64,000 nucleotides of DNA from Symbiodinium natans (taxonomy: Eukaryota > Sar > Dinophyceae > Suessiales > Symbiodiniaceae), in NCBI GenBank assembly GCA_905221605.1, contig CAJNDS010002132.1:411299-475298 (forward strand), in the 5' to 3' direction. The notes beneath the pieces are model-generated. The model was not told the origin of the DNA. It saw nothing but the letters and a program-made list of their open reading frames with translations, and searched no databases. Within the stretch, counting starts at the first letter, position 1, and the number at the start of each line of letters is the position of its first letter. This document shows positions 39,819 through 51,240 of the stretch, in pieces. Position numbers and translations under genes: made by a program.

Positions 39819-40211
39819 CTAAGAGAAAGTTCTAATGCCATGCAATAGCCCTGTCACTGCCTTCATCTCCTCGTCGTTGAATGTTCCGACCACGCACAAT
39901 CCGGTTGAGGCGGTGATAACATTATACAGAATACGGCGCCACACATCTCTGTGAACCGTGCATTCCGGGTGAAATGCAAAGGTCAGTGATGAGGCGGGGT
40001 GCCGGATCCCTTGCAAATCCAGCTGGCAGAACTTTAGATCCATCCGCTCATACCACCGCTTGACATACTTCTCCTTTTGTCTCCAGTACCCTCCAAGCTC
40101 TGACCAATCTTGGACATCCGAGGCCAAAATCGAGATCTTGGCCACTCCTCGCTTTCCTGTACGGGTTTGGGACAGCATTCCTTGCTGACTGCGGGGCCAA
40201 GAAGGTTCCAT
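39819..40211 (-). CDS. 130-residue protein or 3' exon, unrecognised
   Basis: An ATG at 40211 ([17 protein letters not shown]) opens 130 codons to a TAG at 39819. It includes [18 protein letters not shown], then [18 protein letters not shown] and [17 protein letters not shown]. Composition is excellent and no competing frame is convincing. Upstream is a long (AT)n tract, so either the gene is compact or this is the last exon of a larger one. No known family recognised. Confidence 0.65.
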   Translation of the reverse strand: MEPSWPRSQQGMLSQTRTGKRGVAKISILASDVQDWSELGGYWRQKEKYVKRWYERMDLKFCQLDLQGIRHPASSLTFAFHPECTVHRDVWRRILYNVITASTGLCVVGTFNDEEMKAVTGLLHGIRTFS

Positions 40212-40232
40212 CCAGGTGCAGGCCGAGGCGAC

Positions 40233-40284
<52 letters not shown>

Positions 40285-40365
40285 ATATATATATATATAT
40301 CCCCCCTCATGACCTCTACACATATATATATATATGTATGTAAATATAAATATAAATAAATAAAT
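40233..40365. repeat. (AT)n-rich microsatellite
   Basis: Several AT runs with GT interruptions. Apparent open frames here encode only Ile/Tyr repeats and are not genes. Confidence 0.95.
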
Positions 40366-40947
40366 ATACCTGGAACCCCGACAACCCAATTATTTTTGGT
40401 CGTTGGGTTTTTTACGGGTTTTTACGGGCGTTTAGGGGGAATTACGGGCGTTTAGGAAATTTATGGGCGTTCTGCTTTTGGCTCTTGAAATTACGGATAA
40501 TTATGGGCGTTTAGTGGTTTGTGAGGATTGGTGCAGAATTATGGGCGTTCAGGGGTTTTATGGGCGTTTAGGGGTTTCCGGGTTCATCCAAACAAACAGG
40601 GCTGAATATGCCAAAAACAACAAGCCCTGAGCCCCTGAAAACCTTATCATCCCAAAGCCCTATATAAGCCCTTCACCCGAAGCCTGCAGGGATTTTGCTA
40701 ACCCAAGCTTCCTCCTAAAAGACCCCTGGGACCCCACCCTGCTCAAAACCTCAAGCATTTTGGGACCCCATTTTGGCCATTGAGGTTTTTTGGGGATTTG
40801 CTTTGAAAGGGTTTTTTGGAATTTCCTGGGCCGGCCTGGCCATAAAGCCTGCAGGTTTTGTAGGGTTTTATAGGGTGTTAGGGTTCTTGCAAGGGTTTTA
40901 GGCTTCTAGGGTTTTAAGGCCTTTTTGGGTTTAGGGCTTGATGGGCT

Positions 40948-41586
40948 TAACGGAAAGAATCCACGCATAAAAACGCCTATAAAACACCGCTAAAAAACGG
41001 TAACAATCCATAAGTGGACTGGCGTGGAAAGGTCACGGAAAGGCTTTAGGCTCTGTGATGCCTTGAAAAAACCTTCAGATCCAACAACTCATGCAGCCCA
41101 CCCCTCGAAATATAGAACCCATAATTCCACACGGAAAGCTGTGAACTCCCTACGAAAAACCCGAAATCTACGGCAAACCCCTGAAATCTACGGAAAGCCG
41201 CCTGAAATCCCCAAACCCCTGAAACTGAAGCTTGACCTACAATCCAGAGGACCCCTAAACTCTAAAGCCCTCAAACCCAGGGGCCCACGGAAACAGGGGC
41301 TTTCCGTAGACTTCAGGGGGTTTTCCGTAGATTTCGTGTTTACCGTAGGGAGTTCACAGCTTTCCGTGGAATTATGGGTTCTATGTTTCGAAGGGTGGGC
41401 TGAGCTGTTGGATCTGAGAGTTTTTCAAGGCATCACAGAGCCTAAGGCCTTTCCGTGATCTTTCCGCGCCAGTCCCAATTATGGATTTTTACGGTTTTTT
41501 ACGGTTTTTTACGGTTTTTTACGGTTTTTTACGGCTTTTTTACGGTTTTTTATGGGCGTTTTTGCGTGGATTCTTTCCGTAAGGGC
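40948..41586. repeat. 0.64-kb inverted repeat (foldback element)
   Basis: The left arm starts CGGAAAGAATCCACGC and the right arm ends GCGTGGATTCTTTCCG. Inside, matching pairs include GGACTGGCGTGGAAAG with CTTTCCGCGCCAGTCC, and GAGTTCACAGCTTTCC with GGAAAGCTGTGAACTC. Arms are about 300 bp with a centre near 41265. Sequence is rich in ACGG/CCGT and in TTACGGGCGTTT, which is also dense outside the element (40400-40590, 41620-41670). The long plus frame over 41024-41458 lies wholly in the arms and is not called as a gene. Confidence 0.8.
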
Positions 41587-41939
41587 CCACGGAAACCCCA
41601 CGGAAAGCCTAAATCAACAAGTTTACGGGCGAATTACGGGTTTTTACGGGCGTTTAATAAAGATTACGGGCGTCTGGGCTGCTATTGCCGATCCTAGCGA
41701 TCCTAGCAGCTGGAAAAAACAGTCCAACTTCGCAACTGTCGTGGCAAGGGAACGAAAAATGAGGTTAACAAATCCGGTCCAATTCAACCCACACCTATAC
41801 CCCAAACCCCTCGGAAGTCCTGGCTGGAGCTTATATGGTGAATAGGGCTTATATGGGTTTGTCTACAGGGTCTCCTCATATACGGTCGTGTGGCAGAACC
41901 GTTATACCCCAACCCCACCCCAACCTATAAACCCTGCAA

Positions 41940-42190
41940 GTCCTGAGGCTTAGGGTCTGGGGTTTGTTTCGTCTTCTCATAATAAGTGTCGCTTGTGCTT
42001 GGAGGTCGGCAGGGTTGGTGTTAAAGACTCAGAATAACCTATATTGTTGTGCTATACAGGGCTTCGAGAAAGGTTGGCTGAGGCTTAGGGTCTCTGGGGT
42101 CCGGGGTTATCAAGTCTCCTGATAAGTGTCGCTTGGGCAGGTCCATATATCGTTGGTCTATACAGGGCTTCGGGAAAGGTTTGAGAAGGA
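41940..42190. repeat. Imperfect tandem duplication (~110 bp unit)
   Basis: AATAAGTGTCGCTTG and CTATACAGGGCTTCGAGAAAGG recur as GATAAGTGTCGCTTGG and CTATACAGGGCTTCGGGAAAGG about 120 bp later, with GGCTTAGGGTCT before each. Confidence 0.7.
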
Positions 42191-42330
42191 TTGTGGGTCG
42201 GATTTTACAGTTGGGTCGCCGGAGCATTCCTGTGTTCCCTCTCTAAACCCCTAAACCCTTCAACCTTGCAGGAGCTGGAAGGGGACAGGGTTCAGGCTTC
42301 ACTATAAGCTTGGTGCTTGGTGGGTTGTAT

Positions 42331-42560
42331 TGGTACATTTTATTATGCCGAATTCTCATTTCCCCGATTTTGCAAGTACGGGCGTTTCCGGTAAAATCCT
42401 AATTCTCCCCGATCTCGGAATTACGGGCGTTTCCCGTAGAATCCTAATCCTCCCCGGTCTCGGAATTACGGGCGTTTCCCGCAAAATCCTAATCCTCCCC
42501 GATCTCGGAATTACGGGCGTTTCCCGAATTACGGGCGTTTGTTTTTTTTTTTTTACGGGC
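42331..42560 (+). repeat. 45-bp tandem repeat
   Basis: The unit contains TTACGGGCGTTTCCCG and AATCCTAATCCTCCCC; copies start at 42376, 42421, 42466 and 42511 (period exactly 45), with a decayed copy before and a truncated one after. 45 is a multiple of three, so the frame repeats every 15 residues, but there is no other sign of coding. The unit shares TTACGGGCGTTT with the foldback element region. Confidence 0.9.
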
Positions 42561-42893
42561 GTTTCCGAAAAAACCCGGTTTTTTCCAAACAACCAAAAGT
42601 AATAGGGTCTTTTGGAGACCCAGGTATATATATATAGACACACATACCCTCATATGACCTTATATAACCTTACATCACCTGCGAAAACCCCAAACCAAGC
42701 CCAAACCCACACACGCAGGTGCCGCCATGTCTCCACAAAGAGGAGTCTGAGCCTATGTGGACGTAGCCTCGGTTGGCCCCAATCAAGGTCGTTTAGGGTC
42801 TAGGGTTTAGGGTTTGGGGTTTAGGGTTTAGATTGTAGGGTGCTGAAAACAGGAAAATTGCTCTTATTGAGCAAAGCTTGCAGATGGGTAGTT

Positions 42894-42976
42894 CTCTAAG
42901 TTGGAGGCCCTTTTTTGGGATCCCTTATAATGGGTACCCAAAAAGGGACGCTAATTTAGGAAACCACCCACATGAC
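42894..42976. repeat. Palindromic element, related to copies A and B
   Basis: GTTCTCTAAGTTGGAGG and AGGAAACCACCCACATG bracket a core TTTTTTGGGATCCC...GGGTACCCAAAAAGGGA. The core order matches 18316-18436 and 21139-21249. Confidence 0.6.
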
Positions 42977-43369
42977 AGCTCCCAAAGGCGAGCTCAGTGA
43001 CAGATGGGCTCGCCCCACGTGAAGACGTACGGATCCTGCCCGCGGCATGGCGTGAGCTGGGTTTCAGACGTTCAGACCCAGGGTGTGTGAGCAGCATGGC
43101 ACCTAAACCCGAAACCTTAAACCCTACACCCAAAACCCTATTGAACAGGAGCTATTCGGGTTTAGGGATGAGCCAAATTAGTCATGGTCTCTTTGCTTCA
43201 AGATGCTTGCGCCCATGCGCATGTGGAATACCCCACGCGGGGCCTTTCCTGAGCTCTAAGCCTAAACCCTCAACCCGAAATCCGAAACCCTAAGCCTATA
43301 GCACCCCTTGCCAAACCAACAGGCGCTCAAACGCAAAACGCCGGTTCGCCTGGCAAGCCCAGGGTCTGT

Positions 43370-44690
43370 AGGGTGTTAGGGTTTTAGGGTTTAGGGTTTT
43401 AGGGTTTCAGGGTTTTAGGGTTGAGGGTTTTAGGGTTTAGGGCTTAGGGTTTAGGGTTTAGGGCTAAGGGTTTTAGGGTGTAGGGTTTAGGGTGTGCCGG
43501 GCTTAGGGCGTAGGACGCGAGCACGCCTTCAAGGATGTATGGCGCAACCCGCACATCTAAGGGTAGTTGCATGGCCCCTTCGTCATGTGACTTGAAAGGA
43601 GACCCCTTGGTATACCCGGTACATACCTGTTAATCAGGGGCCCGTACACCCTAAACCCTAGACCCTAGACCCTAGACCCTAAACCCTAAACCCTAAACCC
43701 TAAACCCTAAACCCCATAAGGGAGATTAGGGACCATATTCAGGGCCCATGAAACTCCCCTTAGAGTCGAAGGTGCCCCAGACACACTCTGCTGTGTCGTT
43801 TCGGGGGCGCACCATCATCTAGACCCCAGAGCGGCCTAACCCTAAACCCTAAACCCTAAACCCTAAACCCTAAACCCAAAACCCAAAACCCAAAACCCTA
43901 AACCCTAAACCCCTTTTTGGGTTTAAACGGGCTAAGAAGGGGAACCTAAACCCTAAGAAAAGGGTAGTCAGGGCCGACTCCGGGTCCTAATCGTACCGTA
44001 TGTGGATAGCGCTGGGTTTAGGGTTTAGGGTTTAGGGTTTAGGGTTTCGGGTTTAGGGTTTAGGGTTTAGGGTTTCCCTAAAGCTCTGACCAGTGACCCC
44101 CCGAACCCCACAAGACCGAAACAAAGGGTGCAGGTTTGGTGTCTGGGGCCCTGTAAATCCAAACCCCAAAACCCTAAACCCGAAACCCTATATACACCCT
44201 AAACCCTAAGTCGACCCTAAAAAATCCTGAACCCCTAAAGCCTACACCCAATACATACCCTAGACCCCTAACCCCTAAACCTTGCATCTAGTCCCACGCC
44301 CGCCTCTTCTTCGCACCATGTGAAGCCTCAGCTCTCGCACAGACATGGCTTTAGGATTTGGGGTTTAAGGGTTTAGGGGTTCAGGGTTTTACGTGTGCGG
44401 CTTGGGGTGGGGGTTTAGGGCCTAAGTTTAGTGGTTTAAGGTTTTCTTCGAAACCACAATCCCTCTACACCAAAACGCACATTCTTTACCTACCCCTGTG
44501 TCTTGGACCAAGTGCTGTGCTGGGCTTCCAGAATTGGACTCCGGGCCTGGAAGCCCAGTACGCACGGTTTGGGGTTTAGGGTTTAGGGTTTAGGGTTTAG
44601 GGATGCTTTTTGTGCGGGGTTACGGCATAAGGTTTAGGGGTTCAGGGGTTTAGCTGTTTAAGGGTTCAGGGTTTAAGGGTTTCAGGGTTG
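43370..44690. repeat. Mixed telomere-like blocks, no supported gene
   Basis: TTTAGGG and TTTTAGGG variants at 43380-43500, CCCTAAA/CCCTAGA at 43650-43715 and 43840-43910, TTTAGGG at 44013-44075, and further decayed units. Orientation switches repeatedly. Short unique islands between them (for example 43505-43640, 44455-44560) show no convincing frame. Confidence 0.8.
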
Positions 44691-45126
44691 AAGTTTGAGG
44701 GTCTTCTCGTCGACTAAGGTCTTCGTTCAAGCAACCAATATCTAAAAGGTCCTGTGATTGATATTCATAAAAGGCATCGTTCAATTCGGGACCAAATGTG
44801 GATTCACTTAATATGCCATGATGTAGGCTTGGTAGCTATCTTCTAGCCATGTCAACAAACACTTCAACTCCTTGTGAACATCAATAAAATCTTTACGTTA
44901 CGCCATCTTGATTTTGGCGTTTAAAAACGACATGGATGCTGCCACACGCATGTCACACGCAAACTCGAAACGTTGCAACGGTTACTACGGATGACGCCAT
45001 GCAATTGCACGAACTTGTCAAAACTGCCGGCGGAAGCTGCAACATAGAAATCAAGCTTCCCCATTCGAGCGAGCAGCTGTCCTCAATCTGCCCGGTCGGC
45101 CCTTCTGATCTCACTCCTGGTTTTTA
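44690..45126 (-). pseudogene. Decayed coding relic, family unknown
   Basis: Protein-like pieces occur in successive minus frames: GKLDFYVAASAGSFDKFV, then CDMRVAASMSFLNAKIKM, an in-frame TAA, KDFIDVHKELKCLLTWLE, and after a frame change ESTFGPELNDAFYEYQSQ. At least two frame changes and one stop break the reading. The stretch is AT-richer than its surroundings and free of telomere-like units, as expected for an inserted gene or element that has decayed. No homologue recognised. Confidence 0.5.
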
Positions 45127-45589
45127 AGGATGCCTTGGGGGGTTTCTGGTTTAACTAGGGCTTAGGGTCTTAGGTTTTACGGTTCAGAGGGGTTGTAAAG
45201 GCTTCGGGGACTGGGTCTCAGGAGCAGGACAGAAGTGAAAGTCTTTCCCTTATGGGCACGAACCGGTACCTAGATACTAACCTTATGGTCAAAAAGGGGT
45301 TTTCCTTTATGACTTGTTAAATATGACCGTTAAGCACAGAACATGTTATATATATATATATACACATACGTATGTATATATATATGTATATATATATATG
45401 TAGAACCTCACCTGCTCAAACCCTGAACCGTAGAGTCTACATTCTAAACCCTCCAACCTGCGTAAACATGAATAGCAAAACGAAAACGAGGTCGTTAGCT
45501 TTTTTGAAGGAAGGGCTAGGGTTTAGGGTTTCAGGTTTAAGAAGGAGGCTGCGGGGACCCAAAACCCTATTTTCTTTCTGGGGGGGGGG

Positions 45590-45735
45590 GAGGAGCTTTT
45601 ATGTCTCCGAATTGCACATCCGGCCTCCCGTGCATTTGAAGGTCTTCGTGCCTAGGCTGGCTGCCCAGAGAGACTTGAATGCCCCTACTTCAGGAACATT
45701 CCGCAAATGCGAAGGTTTTATCGAGGGTTTAGAAA
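45590..45735 (+). CDS. Exon-like segment
   Basis: The plus frame reads SFYVSELHIRPPVHLKVF, then VPRLAAQRDLNAPTSGTF. It follows a G-run and precedes TTTAGGG-type DNA. Family unknown. Confidence 0.35.
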
Positions 45736-45766
45736 GCTTAAGGGGCTTAGGGTTTAGGGCTTATGG

Positions 45767-45843
45767 AATACTCAAATTACAACAGGGATCTTAGTATTTT
45801 GTCTTTTTTTAATACTCAAATTACAACAGGGATCTTAGTATTC
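45767..45843. repeat. Direct duplication of a 32-bp unit
   Basis: AATACTCAAATTACAACAGG...CTTAGTATT occurs twice, separated by about 10 bp. The unit's own ends (AATACT/AGTATT) are inverted. Confidence 0.85.
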
Positions 45844-46070
45844 CCTCTGGCCCATGGCGTCGGTCCTCCAAACCCGAAAGCCCACACCCAAAGATGAAAG
45901 GGTCCACGGGCTCGCATGTTGTTGAAAGCTGAGCAAGCCCAAATAGTAGGGTTCTCTGATATTAAGGACCCCTAAACCCTAAACCCTAAACCCTAAACCC
46001 TAAACCCTAAACCCTAAGGACCCCAACAAGGTACCCTAATCTCGGAAACCACCAGGTGGCTGTAGGTGCG

Positions 46071-46126
46071 ATTGCACCGTAGCTCGAAGAACTCGAAGTA
46101 GGGCCCGCACTTCTCACCTGGGCTTT
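46071..46126 (-). CDS. Very short exon-like segment
   Basis: The minus frame reads GEKCGPYFEFFELRCNRTY after a possible CAG acceptor. Isolated between telomere-like arrays. Confidence 0.25.
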
Positions 46127-46194
46127 AGGGCGGGTTGGGGCCTTTCAACTGAGGCTATGGCGGTCTAGGGTTCCTCATAACTGCAGGTTTAGGG

Positions 46195-46290
46195 TTTAGG
46201 GTTTAGGGTTTAGGGTTTAGGGTTTAGGGTTTAGGGTTTGGGGTTTGGGGTTTGGGGTTTGGGGTTTGGGGTTTGGGGTTTGGGGTTTAG
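46195..46290 (+). repeat. TTTAGGG array switching to TTTGGGG
   Basis: About seven TTTAGGG units followed by about seven TTTGGGG units, then one TTTAGGG. A clean internal switch of repeat variant. Confidence 0.9.
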
Positions 46291-46545
46291 GGCTGTTCTT
46301 CCGATCCGGGGTCTAGGGTTTAGGACCTAGGGCTTGGGATCATTAAAAAAACACATAGGGGCGGATTGTGCAAAGGGACCCCCCCCATGCCGCAGAATCA
46401 GGGAATAATCTTGAAACTATACCTAAATCCTAGCCCCTAAATCCTGAACCTCCAGATATTTGAAGGTATATTCTGTGAGGTTGCGGCCGGCATCCAGCAA
46501 GCCCCGTCAAAGGGTCCAAAAACCTGAACACCAAACCCTGAACCT

Positions 46546-46641
46546 GGGATGTTCCCCCTTATACTTACAGTCCTTAGTAAGGATTCAACTACGGGATACT
46601 ACAATCCCGATTCAGGACTGTCAGTATAAGGGGGACATCCC
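46546..46641. repeat. Palindromic element family 2, best copy
   Basis: GGGATGTTCCCCCTTATACT and AGTATAAGGGGGACATCCC are terminal inverted repeats of about 28 bp, with ACAGTCCTTA/CAGGACTGT inside. Related copies at 55821-55915 and 62101-62210. Confidence 0.85.
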
Positions 46642-46851
46642 AACCCTGAACCCTAAAGTGGTTAAAGCTTCCCCAAAAGCTCCAAACAGCCCCAAACCCT
46701 AAACCCTAAACCCCAAACCCTAAACCCTAGACCCTAAACCCTAAACCCTAAACCCTAAACCCAAAATAGACTTTTTAATTTGCATACTTGGAGCCCTAGG
46801 GTAGGCTCACCCCCTCCTGTGCGGCCCCTGCCGTGGAGATCAACCCTCAAA

Positions 46852-46970
46852 ACCCTAAACCCTAAACCCTAAACCCTAAACCCTAAACCCTAAACCCTAA
46901 ACCCTAAACCCTAAACCCTAAACCCTAAACCCTAAACCCTAAACCCTAAACCCTAAACCCTAGCCCTAAA
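46852..46970 (-). repeat. CCCTAAA array, ~16 units
   Basis: Almost perfect CCCTAAA repeats with decayed edges. One of the longest in this orientation. Confidence 0.95.
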
Positions 46971-48334
46971 CCTTAAACCCAAATCCCTAAACCTAAACCC
47001 TGAAACCCCAAACGCTCTAAACGCCTTGCTAGCCCAGGAACCATAGAACAATAAGGGCACCCTTTCGGGGGTTGGTTATTTTGTAAGGGAACCTAGAACC
47101 CCAAAAAAGTAGGAACAAAAAAATAAAAATAAAACCCTCAAAGCCCTCAAAACCCTCAAAAACTGAAAAGCCTAAAAACCTAAAACCCTCAAAACCCTCA
47201 AAAAACCCTCAAAAACTGAAAAGCCGAAAACCCTAAAACAGGTTTCGGGCTTAGGGTTTCATAGCAGCCACGTCACGCTCCTTCTTTGCCTCATCAGCCT
47301 CAGGGCTTCAAATGCTTAGGGTTTAGGGTTTAGGGCTTAGGGTTTAGGGTTTAGGGTTTCGGGCTAGGGTTTAGGGTCACTCAGACTTTAGGGAAAATCT
47401 TGTTGTTCTGTGCCTCCGCCCCCAAGTAAGAGTAGCCTGCGCAGCAAGACGAAGCCCTTTCCCAACGGGATGAAGATATCCTAGCTGCTTTTGATCAAGC
47501 CTACGAGAGAAGGGTTTAGGGTTTAGGGGTACCCGTTGTTTAGGGTTTAGGGTTTAGGGTTGTTCCAAGGGTGTTTTTGTGACGTGGCGGGATGCCGTGA
47601 TTGGGCCGACTGCTAGTTGCGGGTTTATGGTTGGGTAGGGTCGACGGTCCGGCTATGGTGTAGGGTTTCAGGTTTAGGGTTTAGGGTTTAGGGTTTAGGG
47701 TTTCTGGTTTGGGGTTCAGAGCTTGCAGGGACGATCGGGGGGGGGGGGGGGGGGAGACTGGGAGGCAGGTGCACCCGTGAGAGAAGGCTCTCGCCTCAGC
47801 TGCACCTGCTCGTATCTTGAAAACACGTCATCTTGTTGCACAGCCATCCTAAGCAACAGGGTTGCTACAAATGACCCCTGTCTAGGGTTATACCTTGGAC
47901 CCTTAAGGTTGTACCCTTGGGTTTGGGGGGGGGAACCTTTTCAAAGATCCTTAAGAAAGTATAAGGGCCATAGAAACCTTTAGGGGTACAACCTTAAGGG
48001 TAAGTTTTAATCCCCTGACCCCCAACCCCTCAACTTCAAAAGCCCTAAACTGCCCGAAACCCTGTTTCACTTTGACCAGGCCTTTATGCGAACTTGGCCC
48101 TAAAGAATGGGGGGGGGGGGGGCGCTACAAGAGGTCCGAGCATGTGAGGTGCCAGCCGAGCTCAGCTATCTTCCAGCCGAGCTTTTCTGCGCGAAACAAT
48201 CATGCGGGGGGCTCCTTTAAACGGATGGACCATTGTGAAAGGAGCACTTTGAAGTGCATAAAAGAAGGGCTTCTTGCCAAAAAACGAACCTACCTGATAT
48301 AGATATGCTCAAACAAACATAGCAATCAAGTTTT

Positions 48335-48405
48335 GCAATCATTGAACAATAGCTGCAATAACGGTAAAACTTTTACCGTTATTGCAGCTATTGTTCAATG
48401 ATTGC
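48335..48405. repeat. Perfect 71-bp palindrome
   Basis: Two 35-bp arms (left begins GCAATCATTGAACAATAGC, right ends GCTATTGTTCAATGATTGC) are exact reverse complements around a single C at 48370. The sequence is AT-rich and unlike the surrounding repeats. Confidence 0.95.
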
Positions 48406-48608
48406 TCTGTAAACCCTAAACCCCAAAGTCTAAACCGCCAACCCCAAACCCCTAAGCCCTAAAACCCTAAACCCTAAACCCTAAAGCTGCGGGGCCACCA
48501 GCGATGCCTTGGCAGCCAGCGGAAAGTCGAGCACCTCGGGGGCCAACAAAAGTCAAGGGTTATCTATGGGCTACTTAGGTATACAGGGACTGTGTAAGGT
48601 AGGTATTG

Positions 48609-48803
48609 CTATATATCTATATATCTATATATCTATATATCTATATATCTATATATCTATATATCTATATATCTTTATATCTATATATCTGTACATCTAT
48701 ATATCTATATATCTATATATCTATATATCTAAATATCTATATATCTATATATCTATATATCTATATATCTATATATCTATATATCTATATATCTATATAT
48801 CTA
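48609..48803 (+). repeat. ATATATCT octamer microsatellite
   Basis: About 24 units of ATATATCT with a few substitutions, directly followed by ACGT-rich and further AT microsatellites to 48980. Ile/Tyr/Leu-only open frames across it are artefacts. Confidence 0.95.
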
Positions 48804-49669
48804 CAAATCTGCATATGTACATTATGTGTATAATATATATATAGTGCGTACGTACGTACGCACGCATGTACGTATGTATGTATGTATGCATGTGTGTATA
48901 TATATATATATGAAATGTGTGTATTTGTATACATATATGCTTATAGGTATACATATATATATATATATATGTGTATGTATATGGGCTATATAGGGGAAAG
49001 AAGAATAAAGGGTCCCTTGGCCAACGAACGGGCGCTTCTCTAAGCCGCGGTCCCCCTGCTGAGCTTTAGGGTTAGGGGTTAGGGGTTAGGGGTTAGGGCT
49101 TAGGGCTTAGGGCTTAGGGCATAGGGTTTAGGGTTTAGGGTTTAGGGTCTTAGGGTTTGGGGTTTAGGGTTTCATGTAATCCTAAACCTTGAAACTTTAA
49201 ACCTGTGGGTATGAACACATAGAAGAACAAGTATGAAACCAGATACCCCCCCCCCCCCTCCCCCTCCCCTCCTACAGGCCCTAATTTAGAGAACCCCCCC
49301 TCCCCCCCGCCCCGGCAAATGAAAGAAAAGAGAAACCTCCGGCAAATGAAGGGGAGAGAAAACATGTCCAGAAGATCCTGAGATCCTGTGAGTTGAAAAC
49401 CTGAGCCCCCCCAACCCTAAGCTGAGGTTCAAACCCTAATACAAACCCCAACCCCCAAACCCCAAACCCCAGACCCCAGACCCCAAACCCCAACCCCAAA
49501 CCCAAACCCAAAACCCCAAACCCCTAAACCCCAAACCTCCAAACCCCAAATCGGCTCAAGGAGAGGGCCTCTCTCTGCCCCAAGCCGGCGGAACGGGCCC
49601 AAACGGCAGGTACCAGCAGCAGCAGCAACAGTGACGGCCATGGCGTATGCCGACGTGAGGAAACATGGT

Positions 49670-49860
49670 TGGGTTTAGGGTTAGGGTTTAGGGTTTAGGG
49701 TTTAGGGTTTAGGGTTTTTAGGGTTTAGGGTTTAGGGTTTAGGGGGTTTAGGGTTTAGGGTTTAGGGTTTAGGGTTAGGGTTTAGGGTTTAGGGTTTAGG
49801 GTTTAGGTAGGTTTAGGGTTGGGTTTAGGGTTTAGGGTTTAGGGTTTGCATGGCATGGTT
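49670..49860 (+). repeat. TTTAGGG array, ~24 units
   Basis: Long array with occasional shortened or lengthened units. Confidence 0.9.
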
Positions 49861-49919
49861 TAGGGTTTCGTGTTTAGGGTTCAGGAGCCTTACGGGTTTA
49901 GGGGTTCGGGGGGGGGGGG

Positions 49920-51240
49920 GACTCAGGGTGGACGTCGGGGTGTGCGGTCTGTGCCGGCAAGGCTTCTCCGGGCTAAGTAGGGCTTGGGAGACTCTACTTA
50001 CATGAAAGTCACGTCTGATTATGGTGTGGGCGGCGTTCTCAGGGAAAAAGCTTAGATGGGATATTGAGCTGCTATGATTTAGCTATCTACAGCTGTCCTT
50101 GAGCCACCGCCGGAGAGTCTAAACCCCTAGCCCTTTAGCCCTAAGCCCTAAACCCTAAACCCTGAACCCAAAACCCTAAACCCTAAACCCCAAACCCTAA
50201 ACCCCCATACCAAAGTCCGAACCACTGCAAGGAGCGGGCGACAGAGTACGAGCAACGGGCCTGGGCTTACTTCTGAAGAGGGTTTAGGGTTTAGGGTTTA
50301 GGGTTTAGGGTTTAGGGTTTAGGGCTTAGGGCTTAGGGTTTAGGGTTTAACTTTTGGGCTCCTTATTGTAGTCTCTACAAGAACCCAAAAGCTTAAAGTC
50401 CTAAGAGCCAGCCAGAAGAAAGCCAAGTGGCACTCGTCATTCATGATTTAAGGGCTTAGGGTTAAGGGTTGGGGGTCTTGGGTTTTGGGTTTAGGGTTTA
50501 AAACCCTCAACCCCAGTTCAACCCTAAGGTGTGACGAAGAGCTTGTACTCTCTCCCTCCTCCGCCCACCCAAGTCTGAGCGGGCGGCAGACATGCAGCAT
50601 GATGCGCCAAGCGGTGTTCAGGGAGCCCGATACCCCTTCACGGCTTTAGAGTTAGGTCTTAGGGCTTACGGTTTAAGGTTTAGGGTTGGAAGGGTTTAGG
50701 GTTAGGATTTCGGTAGGTTAGGGTCAGTTAGTTTCGAGCTTTGGGCTTATGTTCTAGGACCAGGCAGGCTGAGCTTCCTGTCAATGTAGGGCAGGCTCCA
50801 CTATACTTTATGAGACAGCCCTCGAAAATAGCAGCTAAGGGTTTCGGGTTTAGGGTTTAGGGCTTAGGGTTTGGGGGACCAGGTAGGGCTGAGAAACTCT
50901 AAGTCTTAAACCCTCTTGTAAGAGCTCTGATGGCAGGCTAACGCTGCTGTAGCTGCAGGCCGCAAGCTGCGAGTGTGCGCGGTTTAGGGTTTAGGGTTTA
51001 GGGTCTAGGGTCTAGGGTTTAGGCTTTAGGGTTTAGGGTTTAGGGTTTAGGGTTTAGGGTTTAGGGTTTAGGGTTTAGGGTTTAGGGTTTAGGTATGGTC
51101 ATGGGACTCTACCTTGGACCCCTAAGGTTGCACCCTTGAGTTTGGGGAGCCTTTTTCAAAGATCCTCCTACGGGAAATCTAAGGGCCCTATCAGGCCATT
51201 GGAATTCCCCAAATCTCATACTGTAGAGCCTAAGCTTGGT
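49920..51240. other. Short unique islands between telomere-like arrays
   Basis: Unique stretches at 49920-50110, 50515-50640 and 50750-50850 show no convincing frame. TTTAGGG arrays at 50280-50345 and 50985-51090 separate them. Confidence 0.6.

Noticed and set aside
40110-40389. Several open frames on both strands
   Set aside because: They run through (AT)n repeats; only the 39819-40211 part has coding composition.
41024-41458. 144-codon plus-strand frame
   Set aside because: Lies wholly within the arms of the inverted repeat and mirrors itself; no independent coding sign.
42330-42602. 90-codon plus frame with a 15-residue repeat
   Set aside because: Explained by the 45-bp tandem repeat.
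46852-46970. Regular short repeats as a CRISPR array
   Set aside because: Pure 7-bp tandem units without spacers; eukaryotic telomere-type repeat.
48509-48844. Open frame of about 110 codons on the plus strand
   Set aside because: It is almost entirely ATATATCT octamer repeat and encodes only Ile/Tyr/Leu/Ser periodic sequence.
49921-50110. Possible structured RNA gene in a unique island between arrays
   Set aside because: No tRNA boxes, no rRNA or spliced-leader sequence recognised, and no clear fold by eye.
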